Shown here one piece after another: positions 24,926 to 33,588 of a stretch of DNA of 64,000 nucleotides. How positions within the stretch are numbered: the stretch's first letter is position 1; every line of letters starts with the position of its first letter. The position numbers were made by a program, and so were the translations under genes. The notes below the pieces were generated by a model. It did no database searches. It worked only from the letters and a program-made list of their open reading frames with translations, and had not been told where the DNA came from. The DNA is from Candidatus Bathyarchaeia archaeon (lineage in GTDB: Archaea; Thermoproteota; Bathyarchaeia; Bathyarchaeales; Bathycorpusculaceae): the NCBI GenBank assembly GCA_041447175.1, contig CP166960.1, forward strand, positions 2,558,519 to 2,622,518, written 5' to 3'.

Positions 24926-26164
24926 CTATACCTCGTCAAACAAGTGCACCGTGACTTTTTCGCCTTCCGCCAAGCCCTCACGGTTTTCGGAAACAATCAC
25001 GTAGCCGTTGGCTTTGGTCATGGTGCTCAGGTTTCCTGAACCCTTCGCGCTGACGGGCTCCGCAACATAGTCCCCGTTTTGCGTAACGACATGAACCCGC
25101 ACAAAACTTTTCCTGCCCAAGGCAGTGGCGATTCTTCGGGTCATGACCGCTTTCAGGGTTGGTCGGGGCTCTTCCTTCTTCAAACCTGACAACTTGCAAA
25201 TTAGTGGCCTAGCAAACACTTCAAAGCCTGTGATTGCCGCAACGGGGTTGCCGCTGAGAACCATCACGGGTTTGCCCTCCAAGATAGCAAGGGCGGTGGG
25301 CATTGCGGGACGCATGGCAACTCCATGAACCACTATGCCTGGCGCGCCTACTTTGTTCACGGCTTCGGGCACCAGGTCTAATCCGCCAACGCTGGTTCCG
25401 CCCGTGGTTATGACGGCATCCGCGATTTTGAGCCCAATGGTTATGGCTTGTGCGATTTCGTCCACGTTGTCTTTTGATAAACCTAAATCGAGAGGTTCAG
25501 CATCTAATTCGTAGCACATGCTTGTGAGCATGATGCGGTTGGATTCCCAAACCTGTTTTGCGCCGCGTTTGTCCCCGCTTTTGGCAAGTTCGTTTCCTGT
25601 GGCTACGATGGCGATTTTGGGTTTTTCAATCACTTTAACTTCACTATTCCCCAGCGCGGCAAGAAACGCCAAATGATAAGGTCTGAGTCTGGTGCCTGCT
25701 TCCACGGCAACTTTGCCTTTTTTGATGTCTTCGCCTTGACGCATAACATTGTCAAAAGGGGCTGCTTGAGTCCACACCTCGATTTTAGCGTTCACAGGCT
25801 TGGTTTTCTCCACCATGACCACTGCGTTAGCGCCTTTTGGAAGGGGGTTTCCTGTCCAAACCTGCTTGCCCTGACGATGCGCAGTGTCGGTTAATGCGTC
25901 TTCTTCAGTTAAACGGAAAAGAAGCGGTTTGGTTTCGGATGCGCCAGTGGTGTCTTCAGCTCGAACTGCGTAGCCGTCAACAGCTGAACGGTTAAATCTG
26001 GGCAGGTCTTCGGCTGCAATTATGTCTTCGGCTAACACGCGGTTGTAGGCTTCAGTTAAGGGAATGGTGGTTTCTCTGCAGGGTTTGGGCTGCAAGGCGT
26101 CAAACCACGTTTGTAACGCTTCATAGGTAAATGTAAGTTTTTGGAATCCCTTCGTTTTCGACAA
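24926..26164 (-). CDS. moeA: Molybdopterin molybdenumtransferase MoeA (copy 2)
   Basis: A 412-residue paralogue of the next gene with the same blocks: PRFNRSAVDGYAVRAED, GNPLPKGANAVVMVEKT, IAIVATGNEL, TTGGTSVGGLDLVPEAV, VLSGNPVAAITGFEVF. TTG start at 26164. The two copies are clearly diverged, so the duplication is old. Presence of two suggests that the organism makes tungsten or molybdenum pterin enzymes, as expected for an anaerobe. Confidence 0.93.
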   Translation of the reverse strand: MSKTKGFQKLTFTYEALQTWFDALQPKPCRETTIPLTEAYNRVLAEDIIAAEDLPRFNRSAVDGYAVRAEDTTGASETKPLLFRLTEEDALTDTAHRQGKQVWTGNPLPKGANAVVMVEKTKPVNAKIEVWTQAAPFDNVMRQGEDIKKGKVAVEAGTRLRPYHLAFLAALGNSEVKVIEKPKIAIVATGNELAKSGDKRGAKQVWESNRIMLTSMCYELDAEPLDLGLSKDNVDEIAQAITIGLKIADAVITTGGTSVGGLDLVPEAVNKVGAPGIVVHGVAMRPAMPTALAILEGKPVMVLSGNPVAAITGFEVFARPLICKLSGLKKEEPRPTLKAVMTRRIATALGRKSFVRVHVVTQNGDYVAEPVSAKGSGNLSTMTKANGYVIVSENREGLAEGEKVTVHLFDEV

Positions 26165-26273
26165 ACCAGCTCACACACAAGCCATTAGCAAGTTTCACAT
26201 AAAAAAGTGTATCGCAACAAAACCGAATCCCCATAGCCGCTTAGACGTTGTCCCCCCTAATGCTTGAAAAAGG

Positions 26274-27191
26274 CTACATGCCCCCTTTATGTAGAGACGG
26301 TGTTACTGTCTGGTTTGAGGCGACTTCTTTGTTTTCGATGTTTGCCAAGATTCTTTTCATTTTGGCGGCATCAGCATCCTGCACGGCAGTTTCACAAATC
26401 ACCACAGGACGCAGCTTAAACTCCGAGATAACCTCAGCGAGATTTTCAAATTCAGGTCCGTATCCCGATTCGTCAAGAATGTGATGACGCTTTTCGCCTG
26501 ACTTGTAAGTGAACTCTATTTTACTAAAGTGACAATGCATGTTCCGCACCACCTCGGTGCCCAGCTTCTCCTCGGCTTCGACAACAATTTTGCGGAAATC
26601 CTCCACCGACCGCAATCCGCCGCCCGTCCGAGCATGCAAATGTGACCAGTCAATCACCAACTGCGTCCCCTCGACCTGCTGGCAGACCGCCAAAATTTCG
26701 TCTAAGCTGCCAAACTGGCTGTGGCGCCCCATCGTTTCAGGACCCAACTTCACCTTCGTGATGCCCCTGCTTTTGAGGGTTTCCGAAACCTCCGTCACTG
26801 CTTGGACACATTTCTTGAGCGATTCCGCTTTGCCGTTGTTGCCGTAGTAACCCGCATGAAAAACCACCACGTACGCGTCCATCCATTGGGCTGCTTGGGC
26901 ACACGCGATTAGCCGCCGTTTGCTGGCTTCTGCAACATCCTTTTCGCCCAGCAGGTTGATGAAGTAGGACCCATGCAAACTTAGCTGTACATCATACCGT
27001 TTTGCCTCTTCGCCTAAGGCTTGGGCGTCTTGCTGTTTCATCTGCGGCACTTGCCCCCACCGCACCGCGGCGTACTCAAAAGCATCCAGTTCTTCAACAC
27101 TCAGCAGCTTAGGTACGTCGACGAGTTTGGCACCCATCTCCCTGAAAATGCGGGGTACACCTGCGGGTCCAAAACGGGTGTGGTCAGCCAT
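26274..27191 (-). CDS. nfo: Endonuclease IV family (AP endonuclease 2-like TIM barrel)
   Basis: A 305-residue protein with the zinc-dependent endonuclease IV pattern: LSLHGSYFINL, VVFHAGYYG, LGPETMGR, LVIDWSHLHAR, MHCHFSKIE and VICETAVQDADAAKMK. These His, Glu and Asp residues match the three-zinc site that cleaves DNA 5' of abasic sites. Because sugar-isomerase TIM barrels share this fold, the exact role is slightly uncertain, but GPETMGR and the HxH block favour the DNA-repair enzyme. It stands alone after the moeA genes. Confidence 0.82.
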   Translation of the reverse strand: MADHTRFGPAGVPRIFREMGAKLVDVPKLLSVEELDAFEYAAVRWGQVPQMKQQDAQALGEEAKRYDVQLSLHGSYFINLLGEKDVAEASKRRLIACAQAAQWMDAYVVVFHAGYYGNNGKAESLKKCVQAVTEVSETLKSRGITKVKLGPETMGRHSQFGSLDEILAVCQQVEGTQLVIDWSHLHARTGGGLRSVEDFRKIVVEAEEKLGTEVVRNMHCHFSKIEFTYKSGEKRHHILDESGYGPEFENLAEVISEFKLRPVVICETAVQDADAAKMKRILANIENKEVASNQTVTPSLHKGGM

Positions 27192-27373
27192 GCCGGTTCC
27201 TTCTTGAGTGTTAGCCCAAGAATGGTTTGCCTCCTAAAAGATGTATTCCCCATTGATTTTCCAAAACTTTGCTTGGTTGACTTTCTATGTTCTTCTTTTC
27301 ACGGGCTTTTTTGCGTAATATTGATTTAAACACAGTTAAAATTAAAAGTAACGTTATCGTGAAACATAGTTGA

Positions 27374-28375
27374 ATGGGGATCGGTTCGGGGAAAATGGGC
27401 AAAGCTGAGACAAAGGGCTCCAGTAAACCAAACGAAGACTACGATGAGCAAGCTTTGTTAAGTAAATTTTTAAGTGGCGACCTCAAAACCCTTGACCCCA
27501 CCTACGACCCAAGCACGGGATATCATTATCCGCCTGTGGAAGCTGCCGTCGGTGATTCTGCTAAAGTGCAGTCTCTTTTAGAAAAATTAACAGAAGAGGG
27601 GACGCTTGAGCGGAAACTCTTTGACAAAGTCATCTTCTGCCCTCATTGTGGGTCTTCAGGTATAAACTTCCGTTACTGCTGTCCCTTCTGCAAGTCTTTT
27701 AATATCAAAAAGAGCAGCCTTATCGAGCACGTCAAATGTGGCTACATGGACTTAGAAGAGAACTTCCTCAAAGATACCAACAAAATGATTTGCCCCAAAT
27801 GCGGCGAAGAACTTGTTAAGTTGGATGTCGATTTCCGAAAAGCTGGCATGTGGTGTGCTTGTAAGGAATGTGGCAAAAACTTTGACATACCCGTTCCTGA
27901 GCATTACTGTACTACTTGCCATTCGACCAGTAATTTTGAGCAGTCACCCATAAAAGACGTTTACTCATACACCCTAAGTGCGGCGGCGAAGGAAAAAATG
28001 TCTTCAGACATGTTTCTGGTTGCCCCCACACGGGACTTGCTCATAAAAGAAGGCTTCCAAGTTGAAAGCCCCGCGTACCTAACGGGAAAATCAGGTGCCA
28101 AACACAGCTTCAATTTGGCGGCGTACAGCCAAGACAAATCCAAAATCATAGTGGTTGACTTGGCTTTTTCGGATGGAGGCTTAGTTTCCGAGCAGCCAGT
28201 CATTGCTTTGTTTGCAAAAACCTTTGATGTTTCCCCAACCAAGGCTTTTCTGCTGGCAATTCCCAAACTCAACGAAAACGCCCGAAAAATGGCTGACCTC
28301 TACAGCATCCAAGCCATCGACGCAAGCAGCCAAGCTGAAGCCGTTGCCGCCCTAAAACAGAAACTTGAAAACTAG
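27374..28375 (+). CDS. TackOD1-like zinc-ribbon protein with a C-terminal nuclease-like domain
   Basis: A 333-residue cytosolic protein. Residues about 85-190 hold at least six Cys pairs or knuckles (FCPHCGSSG, CCPFCKSF, CPKCGEEL, CACKECGK, YCTTCHST), as in the thaumarchaeal output domain TackOD1. The C-terminal 130 residues (SDMFLVAPTRDLLIKEGF, KIIVVDLAF, TKAFLLAIP) look like a divergent PDDEXK or receiver-like alpha/beta fold. TackOD1 proteins are thought to be signal output modules in TACK archaea. It faces the pilus operon and its stop overlaps the convergent pilin gene's stop, so a link to pilus control is possible. ATG 27374 kept; ATG 27395 is an alternative. Confidence 0.7.
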   Translation: MGIGSGKMGKAETKGSSKPNEDYDEQALLSKFLSGDLKTLDPTYDPSTGYHYPPVEAAVGDSAKVQSLLEKLTEEGTLERKLFDKVIFCPHCGSSGINFRYCCPFCKSFNIKKSSLIEHVKCGYMDLEENFLKDTNKMICPKCGEELVKLDVDFRKAGMWCACKECGKNFDIPVPEHYCTTCHSTSNFEQSPIKDVYSYTLSAAAKEKMSSDMFLVAPTRDLLIKEGFQVESPAYLTGKSGAKHSFNLAAYSQDKSKIIVVDLAFSDGGLVSEQPVIALFAKTFDVSPTKAFLLAIPKLNENARKMADLYSIQAIDASSQAEAVAALKQKLEN

Positions 28376-29730
28376 TTTCCGGCGTAAACGAATACGTTTC
28401 CTCTTTCTGTAACCAATTTCACCACAAACTTCTCGGAAGGCAACGCTATATCCTCCAGCAAATTGGTCATTGCTTCTCCCGAATTGAAGTAAACATTTCT
28501 TGCGTACCGTGTGTGAACGGTCGCGGTGTCTACCCATAAGGCTACTACGTGCACGGTTTGTGGGCTGGTGTTTATTATTTCAAGTTGAAACTCGCTGCTC
28601 AAAACTGTGGTTACAGCGAAATAATCTATCGAACAGTCTGTTTGATCCGTGCCTAAGCCGCCACTGAAAAACCTGACTTGGACCTCGCCTGTGGCTGAGT
28701 GCACATAAGTGGTTGGCACCTCCAAAACGTAGTCATTCCACGCTCCAGCGGTGGCAGGCTCATTTCCGTTTGCGTTGTCAAAGCCGCTGCTGCTCCATGT
28801 TGAAGTAGCCCAATCGTAGGCTTGGATGTACCATGTTTCGCCGACGCTGGACACGTTGTATCTGAGTTGGATTTGAATTGTTTCCATCTGGCTTAACGGG
28901 TACGTTTGTAAATCCACAAGGAAACTGTTCCTTATGTCAAGCGAGTACAAACTTGCAACGGAGTATGTGGCTTCAATTCGTATCCAATCAACTTTCACGG
29001 CGCCACTGGCGCTATGTACATGGGTCAATCTGGCTGCGATGTCATTTACCTCCTCAGAAGTCCATGTAGTCCATGCCGTAACGTCCACTGTATATGTTGT
29101 TTCTTCTTGTGTTAACGAAAACACTTCCGCTTGACCGATAAAGCTGGAGCCTCCGTTGATAGAAACTTCAACTTGCATGTCATCGTTTTTTGTCTGATTC
29201 GCATCCACCAATATCAACACTTGAGTTACTGTAACTCCAGTAGGTAACGTGAAGCCGAATCCGCCGTAGACCTGCTGCTCGTCTTTGTCGGTAGAGCTAG
29301 TGTAGCCGCCTCCATCTGTGTACGCTTCAGTGGGGCTAACCCATGTTCCTGAAGTTGAACTTGGACTCTTAACGTTCGTTACTTCTTGACTGCCCGTTCC
29401 CGATTCCTGCCTGAACGTTTCAAATCCTGCACCCAACGACTGAGTATCCGAGTAATCTCCACTTTGAACTTCACCAGCCATAAGCGTAAAATCCTTTTGA
29501 ACTGTGAACGGCGAAGACGTTTGAGTGGTTTCTTGAACTCTGCTCAGAGTGAGTGTTTCCCGCATTCTCTCCATGTCCAGTTGGTTCATCTGAAAACTTG
29601 CCAAAAAAACGTTACCAACAATAATAATTATCAGGACAAGGCTAAGCATGACTGTAATGACCGTGCTGATTGCCCGCTTGTCTTTTCGGAAGCGGTTTAA
29701 CCGGTTAAGGTGCTTGGTAATAGTCTGCAA
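28372..29730 (-). CDS. Large pilin-like protein with class III signal peptide
   Basis: A 452-residue protein. The N-terminus RKDKRAISTVITVMLSLVL is a class III (type IV pilin/archaellin) signal: charged stretch, cleavage expected near KRA, then an uninterrupted hydrophobic helix. The rest is beta-rich with Thr/Ser repeats and a galactose-binding- or lectin-like look (two segments TYVHSATGEVQVRF and THVHSASGAVKVDW). TTG start at 29730 has AAGGGGG 8 nt upstream and overlaps the previous gene by 26 bp. It is large for a pilin and could be a tip adhesin. Last gene of the pilus operon. Confidence 0.78.
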   Translation of the reverse strand: MQTITKHLNRLNRFRKDKRAISTVITVMLSLVLIIIIVGNVFLASFQMNQLDMERMRETLTLSRVQETTQTSSPFTVQKDFTLMAGEVQSGDYSDTQSLGAGFETFRQESGTGSQEVTNVKSPSSTSGTWVSPTEAYTDGGGYTSSTDKDEQQVYGGFGFTLPTGVTVTQVLILVDANQTKNDDMQVEVSINGGSSFIGQAEVFSLTQEETTYTVDVTAWTTWTSEEVNDIAARLTHVHSASGAVKVDWIRIEATYSVASLYSLDIRNSFLVDLQTYPLSQMETIQIQLRYNVSSVGETWYIQAYDWATSTWSSSGFDNANGNEPATAGAWNDYVLEVPTTYVHSATGEVQVRFFSGGLGTDQTDCSIDYFAVTTVLSSEFQLEIINTSPQTVHVVALWVDTATVHTRYARNVYFNSGEAMTNLLEDIALPSEKFVVKLVTERGNVFVYAGN

Positions 29731-30121
29731 TGTGCAGCCCCCTTGATGTAACTATATCTATGTAGTAGAGTTCTCCCGGCGTCCAATTGTACTCGATGGT
29801 TAATGCATAACTTCGGTCTACTTCCAGTGCAGGCAACTCCTCAAAATCGGTGTTGGCGTTGTTAATGTAAACTCGGGCAAAGTTCACGTCTACTTTGCCC
29901 ACGTTGTGCACGTAAACCGAAATTGAGGTTGCAGAGTTAAACCAAACATCCTCGGTTATGACGCGTTCACTCATGTTTTCCCGCATGCTAGAGGTAATCA
30001 CGTAAGTTGCTGAGGTTGCGATGGACATGGCTGAGACCGCAATAACCACCAACAGCAGTTCGCTTAGAATCGGCGTGATGCCCCGTTTATCGTGAAGAAA
30101 CCTTCTGAGCGTTTTTCTCGT
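29705..30121 (-). CDS. Small pilin-like protein with class III signal peptide (probable ACG start)
   Basis: Read from ACG 30121 the product has 138 residues and begins RKTLRRFLHDKRGITPILSE, then a hydrophobic helix: a textbook class III signal peptide with DKRGI as processing region. The first canonical codon in frame is GTG 30052, in the middle of the hydrophobic helix, which would destroy the signal. GGAGG lies 8 nt before the ACG and overlaps the end of the preceding gene. The mature part (TSISVYVHNVGKVDVNFARV) is the short beta domain seen in archaeal pilins. Confidence 0.7.
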   Translation of the reverse strand, partial: TRKTLRRFLHDKRGITPILSELLLVVIAVSAMSIATSATYVITSSMRENMSERVITEDVWFNSATSISVYVHNVGKVDVNFARVYINNANTDFEELPALEVDRSYALTIEYNWTPGELYYIDIVTSRGLHIADYYQAP

Positions 30122-30122
30122 C

Positions 30123-30947
30123 TTAGGTTCCTCCCATAAACATCCGCAACGCCAAGTAGCCCAACAGCATCATAATCAGGCTGTGCTTTAACCCTGCGCC
30201 TATGGAGCCTTCCCCCATTTTTCCCGCTGCCAACCCTCCAAAGAAGCCCTGAACAAGCGTCATGTGCAGGAAAATCCGCGCCATCTCGTCAGGTGAACCT
30301 GTGGGCGCCGACATTAGGGCCATGCCTTGGGTTGTGGCAAAGAACGTGTTGAAAAGCAGAATAATGGTGAAGAGGAACACGAACAGCGCGACGTAGATGA
30401 TGAGGATGTAGGGTCGGGTTTGGGTTCGGCGCTCCTTCTCCATCAGGTTGTTGGTGTTTATGAATTTGCCCATGGGGTCAAAGACTTTTTCGGCGTTTCC
30501 TCCTGAATGGCTGGCTTCGATAATAAGCGGCAAGATACGCTGCACAAGGGTGGTGCCGACGCGTTTTCCGAATGCTGTTAGGGCTTCTTCAAAACTGTAG
30601 CCCCATGACATTTGTACGGTCATCTTCTTTAGCTCCGCCGTCAGTGGACCATAATTGCGTTGAGACGCTTGCTCCACTGCCTGAGGCAAAGTCATGCCCA
30701 CTTCTTGCGCCTGCACGATGCTGCTAAACAGGTTTGGCAACTGCTGGTCGATGCCGTTTTGCCATTGTGCATTAATAAAATGTACAACTGCCAGCGGCGC
30801 CATAGCTGCCATTAACCCAAAAATGACGAAGTCATCCAACGCTGCGTTAAAGCCCACCATGAAGAAACCAAACAGGATTATGGCTCCCGCTGCTAAACCT
30901 GAACCTGCCGCGATTATCTTTTGGGTTTTCTTTTCAATTTTGGGCAT
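30123..30947 (-). CDS. Type IV pilus membrane platform protein (GspF/TadC/FlaJ-like), copy 2
   Basis: A 274-residue protein with a T2SSF domain: LPNLFSSIVQAQEVGMTLPQAVEQAS, then FEEALTAFGKRVGTTLVQRILPLIIEASHSGG, and membrane helices near the N-terminus, at about 183-205 and at the end. It forms the inner-membrane platform on which the ATPase acts. It follows the first copy after 6 bp. The pair together corresponds to the two T2SSF units present in one chain in other systems. Confidence 0.85.
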   Translation of the reverse strand: MPKIEKKTQKIIAAGSGLAAGAIILFGFFMVGFNAALDDFVIFGLMAAMAPLAVVHFINAQWQNGIDQQLPNLFSSIVQAQEVGMTLPQAVEQASQRNYGPLTAELKKMTVQMSWGYSFEEALTAFGKRVGTTLVQRILPLIIEASHSGGNAEKVFDPMGKFINTNNLMEKERRTQTRPYILIIYVALFVFLFTIILLFNTFFATTQGMALMSAPTGSPDEMARIFLHMTLVQGFFGGLAAGKMGEGSIGAGLKHSLIMMLLGYLALRMFMGGT

Positions 30948-30953
30948 GTTGTG

Positions 30954-31928
30954 TTACCATTTTGGAGCGGTTGAATCCACGATGATTAGGAAGATGACTG
31001 CCGCAAAGGGGAGGACGATGTAAGTGATTAGTTTGAGCAGCATATCTGAGTCAAATCCGCCTAAGGCTCCTCCGCCCATGACAGAAACCACCGACAGCAT
31101 AATAACAAACAGCAACGGGCCAGTCAACAGTATCGTCACGTAAACCTCCGCCAGCATTGACAATGTGTCCCCGTACTTTTTCAGACCCAGCTTTCTCACT
31201 CTTATGTATGTTCTGAATTGGGTTCTTAGATAAACCTCCAGCGAGCCGCCGCTGTGAATGGTGGATATGATGCCTTCAAGGATTTCCTTAAGCTTCTCGG
31301 AGGCGGTCTGGTTAGCCGTTTTTTCCAAAGCTGAGATTATGTCCATGCCGAACAGGTTGATGCTTCGAATGATGGCTTTTGCTTCTTTGGATGCGGCTAA
31401 GGGCTGTTTTAGGGTGGCGATGGAGGTGAAGATTTTTTCTGGAGAAACCCCTGCACTTGCCAGAATTGACATGTAGCCTGTGGTGAAGGGGAGTTCATCG
31501 TCTACTTCGCGTTTGTGTTTGTCGGCAAGGTAAACGGGGTAAAAGTAGAACCCGATGACGGTGCCTGCCCCCGCCAGCAACGCAGAGCTTAACCCAAACA
31601 GCAACAGCGCCAGCGTGGATACGTCAAGGAGGACCATCAGAATCATGGGCAGGGCGACTCCTGCGGCGACGGTTGCGACCAAAGCGGTGAAAACCGTTAA
31701 GCTTACGTAAGCGCGAAAGCTTATCTTGACTTCTGCCTTCTGGAGGTTCGCATCTAAATCCCGGAAAATTGGCAAGTACCGCCCGATTCTACCGCTTAGC
31801 AGACGGTATGCGGTTCTGTTAAGTTTCTCAAATTCTGTCTCAGACTCCTTTTGCGCCTTGTCCTTTTTGGGTTTTTTTTGTTTGTCAACGCGTCGCAGTT
31901 TGTTTTTGAGTTTTTCTGAGACTTTTAT
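30954..31928 (-). CDS. Type IV pilus membrane platform protein (GspF/TadC/FlaJ-like), copy 1 (probable ATA start)
   Basis: With the start proposed here the product has 324 residues: a basic N-terminal region (about 1-60), two helices near 75-125, the T2SSF block (ELPFTTGYMSILASAGVSPEKI, EGIISTIHSGGSLEVYL) and three C-terminal helices. The first canonical start in frame is TTG 31775, with no Shine-Dalgarno sequence, and would drop about 50 well-coded residues. ATA 31928 overlaps the ATPase stop as ATAA, the same geometry as the usual ATGA, with GGTGGG 6 nt upstream. Confidence 0.75.
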   Translation of the reverse strand: MKVSEKLKNKLRRVDKQKKPKKDKAQKESETEFEKLNRTAYRLLSGRIGRYLPIFRDLDANLQKAEVKISFRAYVSLTVFTALVATVAAGVALPMILMVLLDVSTLALLLFGLSSALLAGAGTVIGFYFYPVYLADKHKREVDDELPFTTGYMSILASAGVSPEKIFTSIATLKQPLAASKEAKAIIRSINLFGMDIISALEKTANQTASEKLKEILEGIISTIHSGGSLEVYLRTQFRTYIRVRKLGLKKYGDTLSMLAEVYVTILLTGPLLFVIMLSVVSVMGGGALGGFDSDMLLKLITYIVLPFAAVIFLIIVDSTAPKW

Positions 31929-33460
31929 TTTAATCCCACCTTGGCTTTCTGCACAACTCGGGTTGGATTAGCGTAGAATTCTCTGATGACCTGCGCTACG
32001 TCGGTGTATCGGCGGATGTTCTGCTGCACCATCCACTCCAAGACGGCTTTGCGGTACTGGATTTCTCGGCTGACTTCTTCAGGCTCCATCCCCATCTTTA
32101 CCATGTGCTTATGCAAAAAGGGGCTGTGTTGTCGCATGATGAATTTGTCAAACTTGGGGTTCCACTGAAAAACTGTCTCTGTTTCCACTTCTTTGGAGTC
32201 TGCCGTGAAGTCTTTAAGTTCGGAAAGGATGGTTGCTCGACGGGCAGGTTTACCGTTAACTTCAGTTCGCGCCATCACTAAGATGACGTTGGTCATAGCG
32301 ACGAGGGTTTTGGGGATGTTCATAGGTTCTGATTCAAGGCGGTTGATGACACTTTCCACCGATTCAGCGTGAAAGGTGCACATACCCAAGTGTCCCGTTG
32401 CCATAGCTTGAAATAGGGTGTAGGCTTCTTCACCGCGGACTTCCCCCACAATGATGTAGTCGGGGCGTTGCCGCATAGCCGCCTTGAGCAGGTCAAAGAG
32501 GGTTATGCTGTTAGCGCTTTTGGTGCCTCCCTTAAAGTCTGAACGGACAACTGAGGGAATCCAGTTTTCATGCGCCAAATTCAACTCCTGCGTGTCTTCG
32601 ACGCTGATGATTTTCATTTCGGGCTTGATGAACATGGATAAGCAGTTGAGTATGGTTGTTTTTCCGCAGGCGACTCCACCTGCAACCAGCACTGACGCGC
32701 GGTTCTCGATGATGTACCACAGGTAAGCCGCCATTTCAGAGCTTAACGTGTTAAATGCAATTAGGTCGGAGATGGTTAAGGGGTCGGCTTTGAAGCGTCG
32801 GATGGTGAAGGTTGAGCCTCGGCGCGTGATTTCCTTGCCAAACGTCAGCTGAATTCGGCTGCCTTCAGGGAGGGATGCGTCTAAAATGGGTTGGGCGACG
32901 GAAACATTTTTTCCCGCCAAGTACGCCAGTCGAACTATGAAGGAGTCAAGTTCTGTGGCGTCAGCGAATTTTATGTTGGTTGGTATGGATTCGTATTGTC
33001 GATGCCAAACGTATAGGGGAACGTTGATGCCGTCGGCGGATATGTCTTCAATAAGGTGGTCCCGCATGAGGGCGTCAATTTTGCCGTACCCAATGAAGTC
33101 TCGCACAATGTAGTACGCCAGTTTATCGACGGCTTCAGGCAAAATTTTTAGGCGGTAACGCTTCACCGTTTCCGCAATTTTCCGTTTAAGGTACTGTTCA
33201 GCTTTTTCTTGGCTTTCAATTTCTTTAAAGTTGACATCCAATTCATCCATCAAAAACGTTTTCAACTCTGAAAGCCGCGCTGTTTCCTCCTCAGACAAGG
33301 TGGGCTCGATGACTTTGTAGCTGGTTTTCTGAGTTTCAGGGTCCTTTGCGATGGCGGCGTAAACGTACGGTTCCTGAATAGGGTAAACTTCTTTAAACGT
33401 AACCGGCTTGGCAGACTCGTTGATGCTCACCGCTGCAACGGGCTGCTCTATAACATCCAT
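31925..33460 (-). CDS. Type II/IV secretion system ATPase (GspE/FlaI family)
   Basis: A 511-residue motor ATPase for pilus assembly. N-terminal domain about 1-220; Walker A GGVACGKTT (261-269); Asp box VEDTQELNL; Walker B-like PDYIIVGEVRG (333-343); His box TGHLGMCTFHAES (355-367). First gene of the operon: ATPase, two platform proteins, two pilin-like proteins. Prepilin peptidase is not in the window. No archaellum genes (flaG, flaF, flaH) are present, so this is a pilus or secretion system and not a motility archaellum. Confidence 0.93.
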   Translation of the reverse strand: MDVIEQPVAAVSINESAKPVTFKEVYPIQEPYVYAAIAKDPETQKTSYKVIEPTLSEEETARLSELKTFLMDELDVNFKEIESQEKAEQYLKRKIAETVKRYRLKILPEAVDKLAYYIVRDFIGYGKIDALMRDHLIEDISADGINVPLYVWHRQYESIPTNIKFADATELDSFIVRLAYLAGKNVSVAQPILDASLPEGSRIQLTFGKEITRRGSTFTIRRFKADPLTISDLIAFNTLSSEMAAYLWYIIENRASVLVAGGVACGKTTILNCLSMFIKPEMKIISVEDTQELNLAHENWIPSVVRSDFKGGTKSANSITLFDLLKAAMRQRPDYIIVGEVRGEEAYTLFQAMATGHLGMCTFHAESVESVINRLESEPMNIPKTLVAMTNVILVMARTEVNGKPARRATILSELKDFTADSKEVETETVFQWNPKFDKFIMRQHSPFLHKHMVKMGMEPEEVSREIQYRKAVLEWMVQQNIRRYTDVAQVIREFYANPTRVVQKAKVGLK

Positions 33461-33588
33461 TGGCTTGACGGTTCGCTTGTTTGACGTTTGGCACTTCCCC
33501 TTTCGTCAGGTGGCGCTTCTTGTTAAGAATTTGGTGTGTAGTGAATATTAATAAACTGAATGAATTAGTACTATTGAATCAGAATTCA

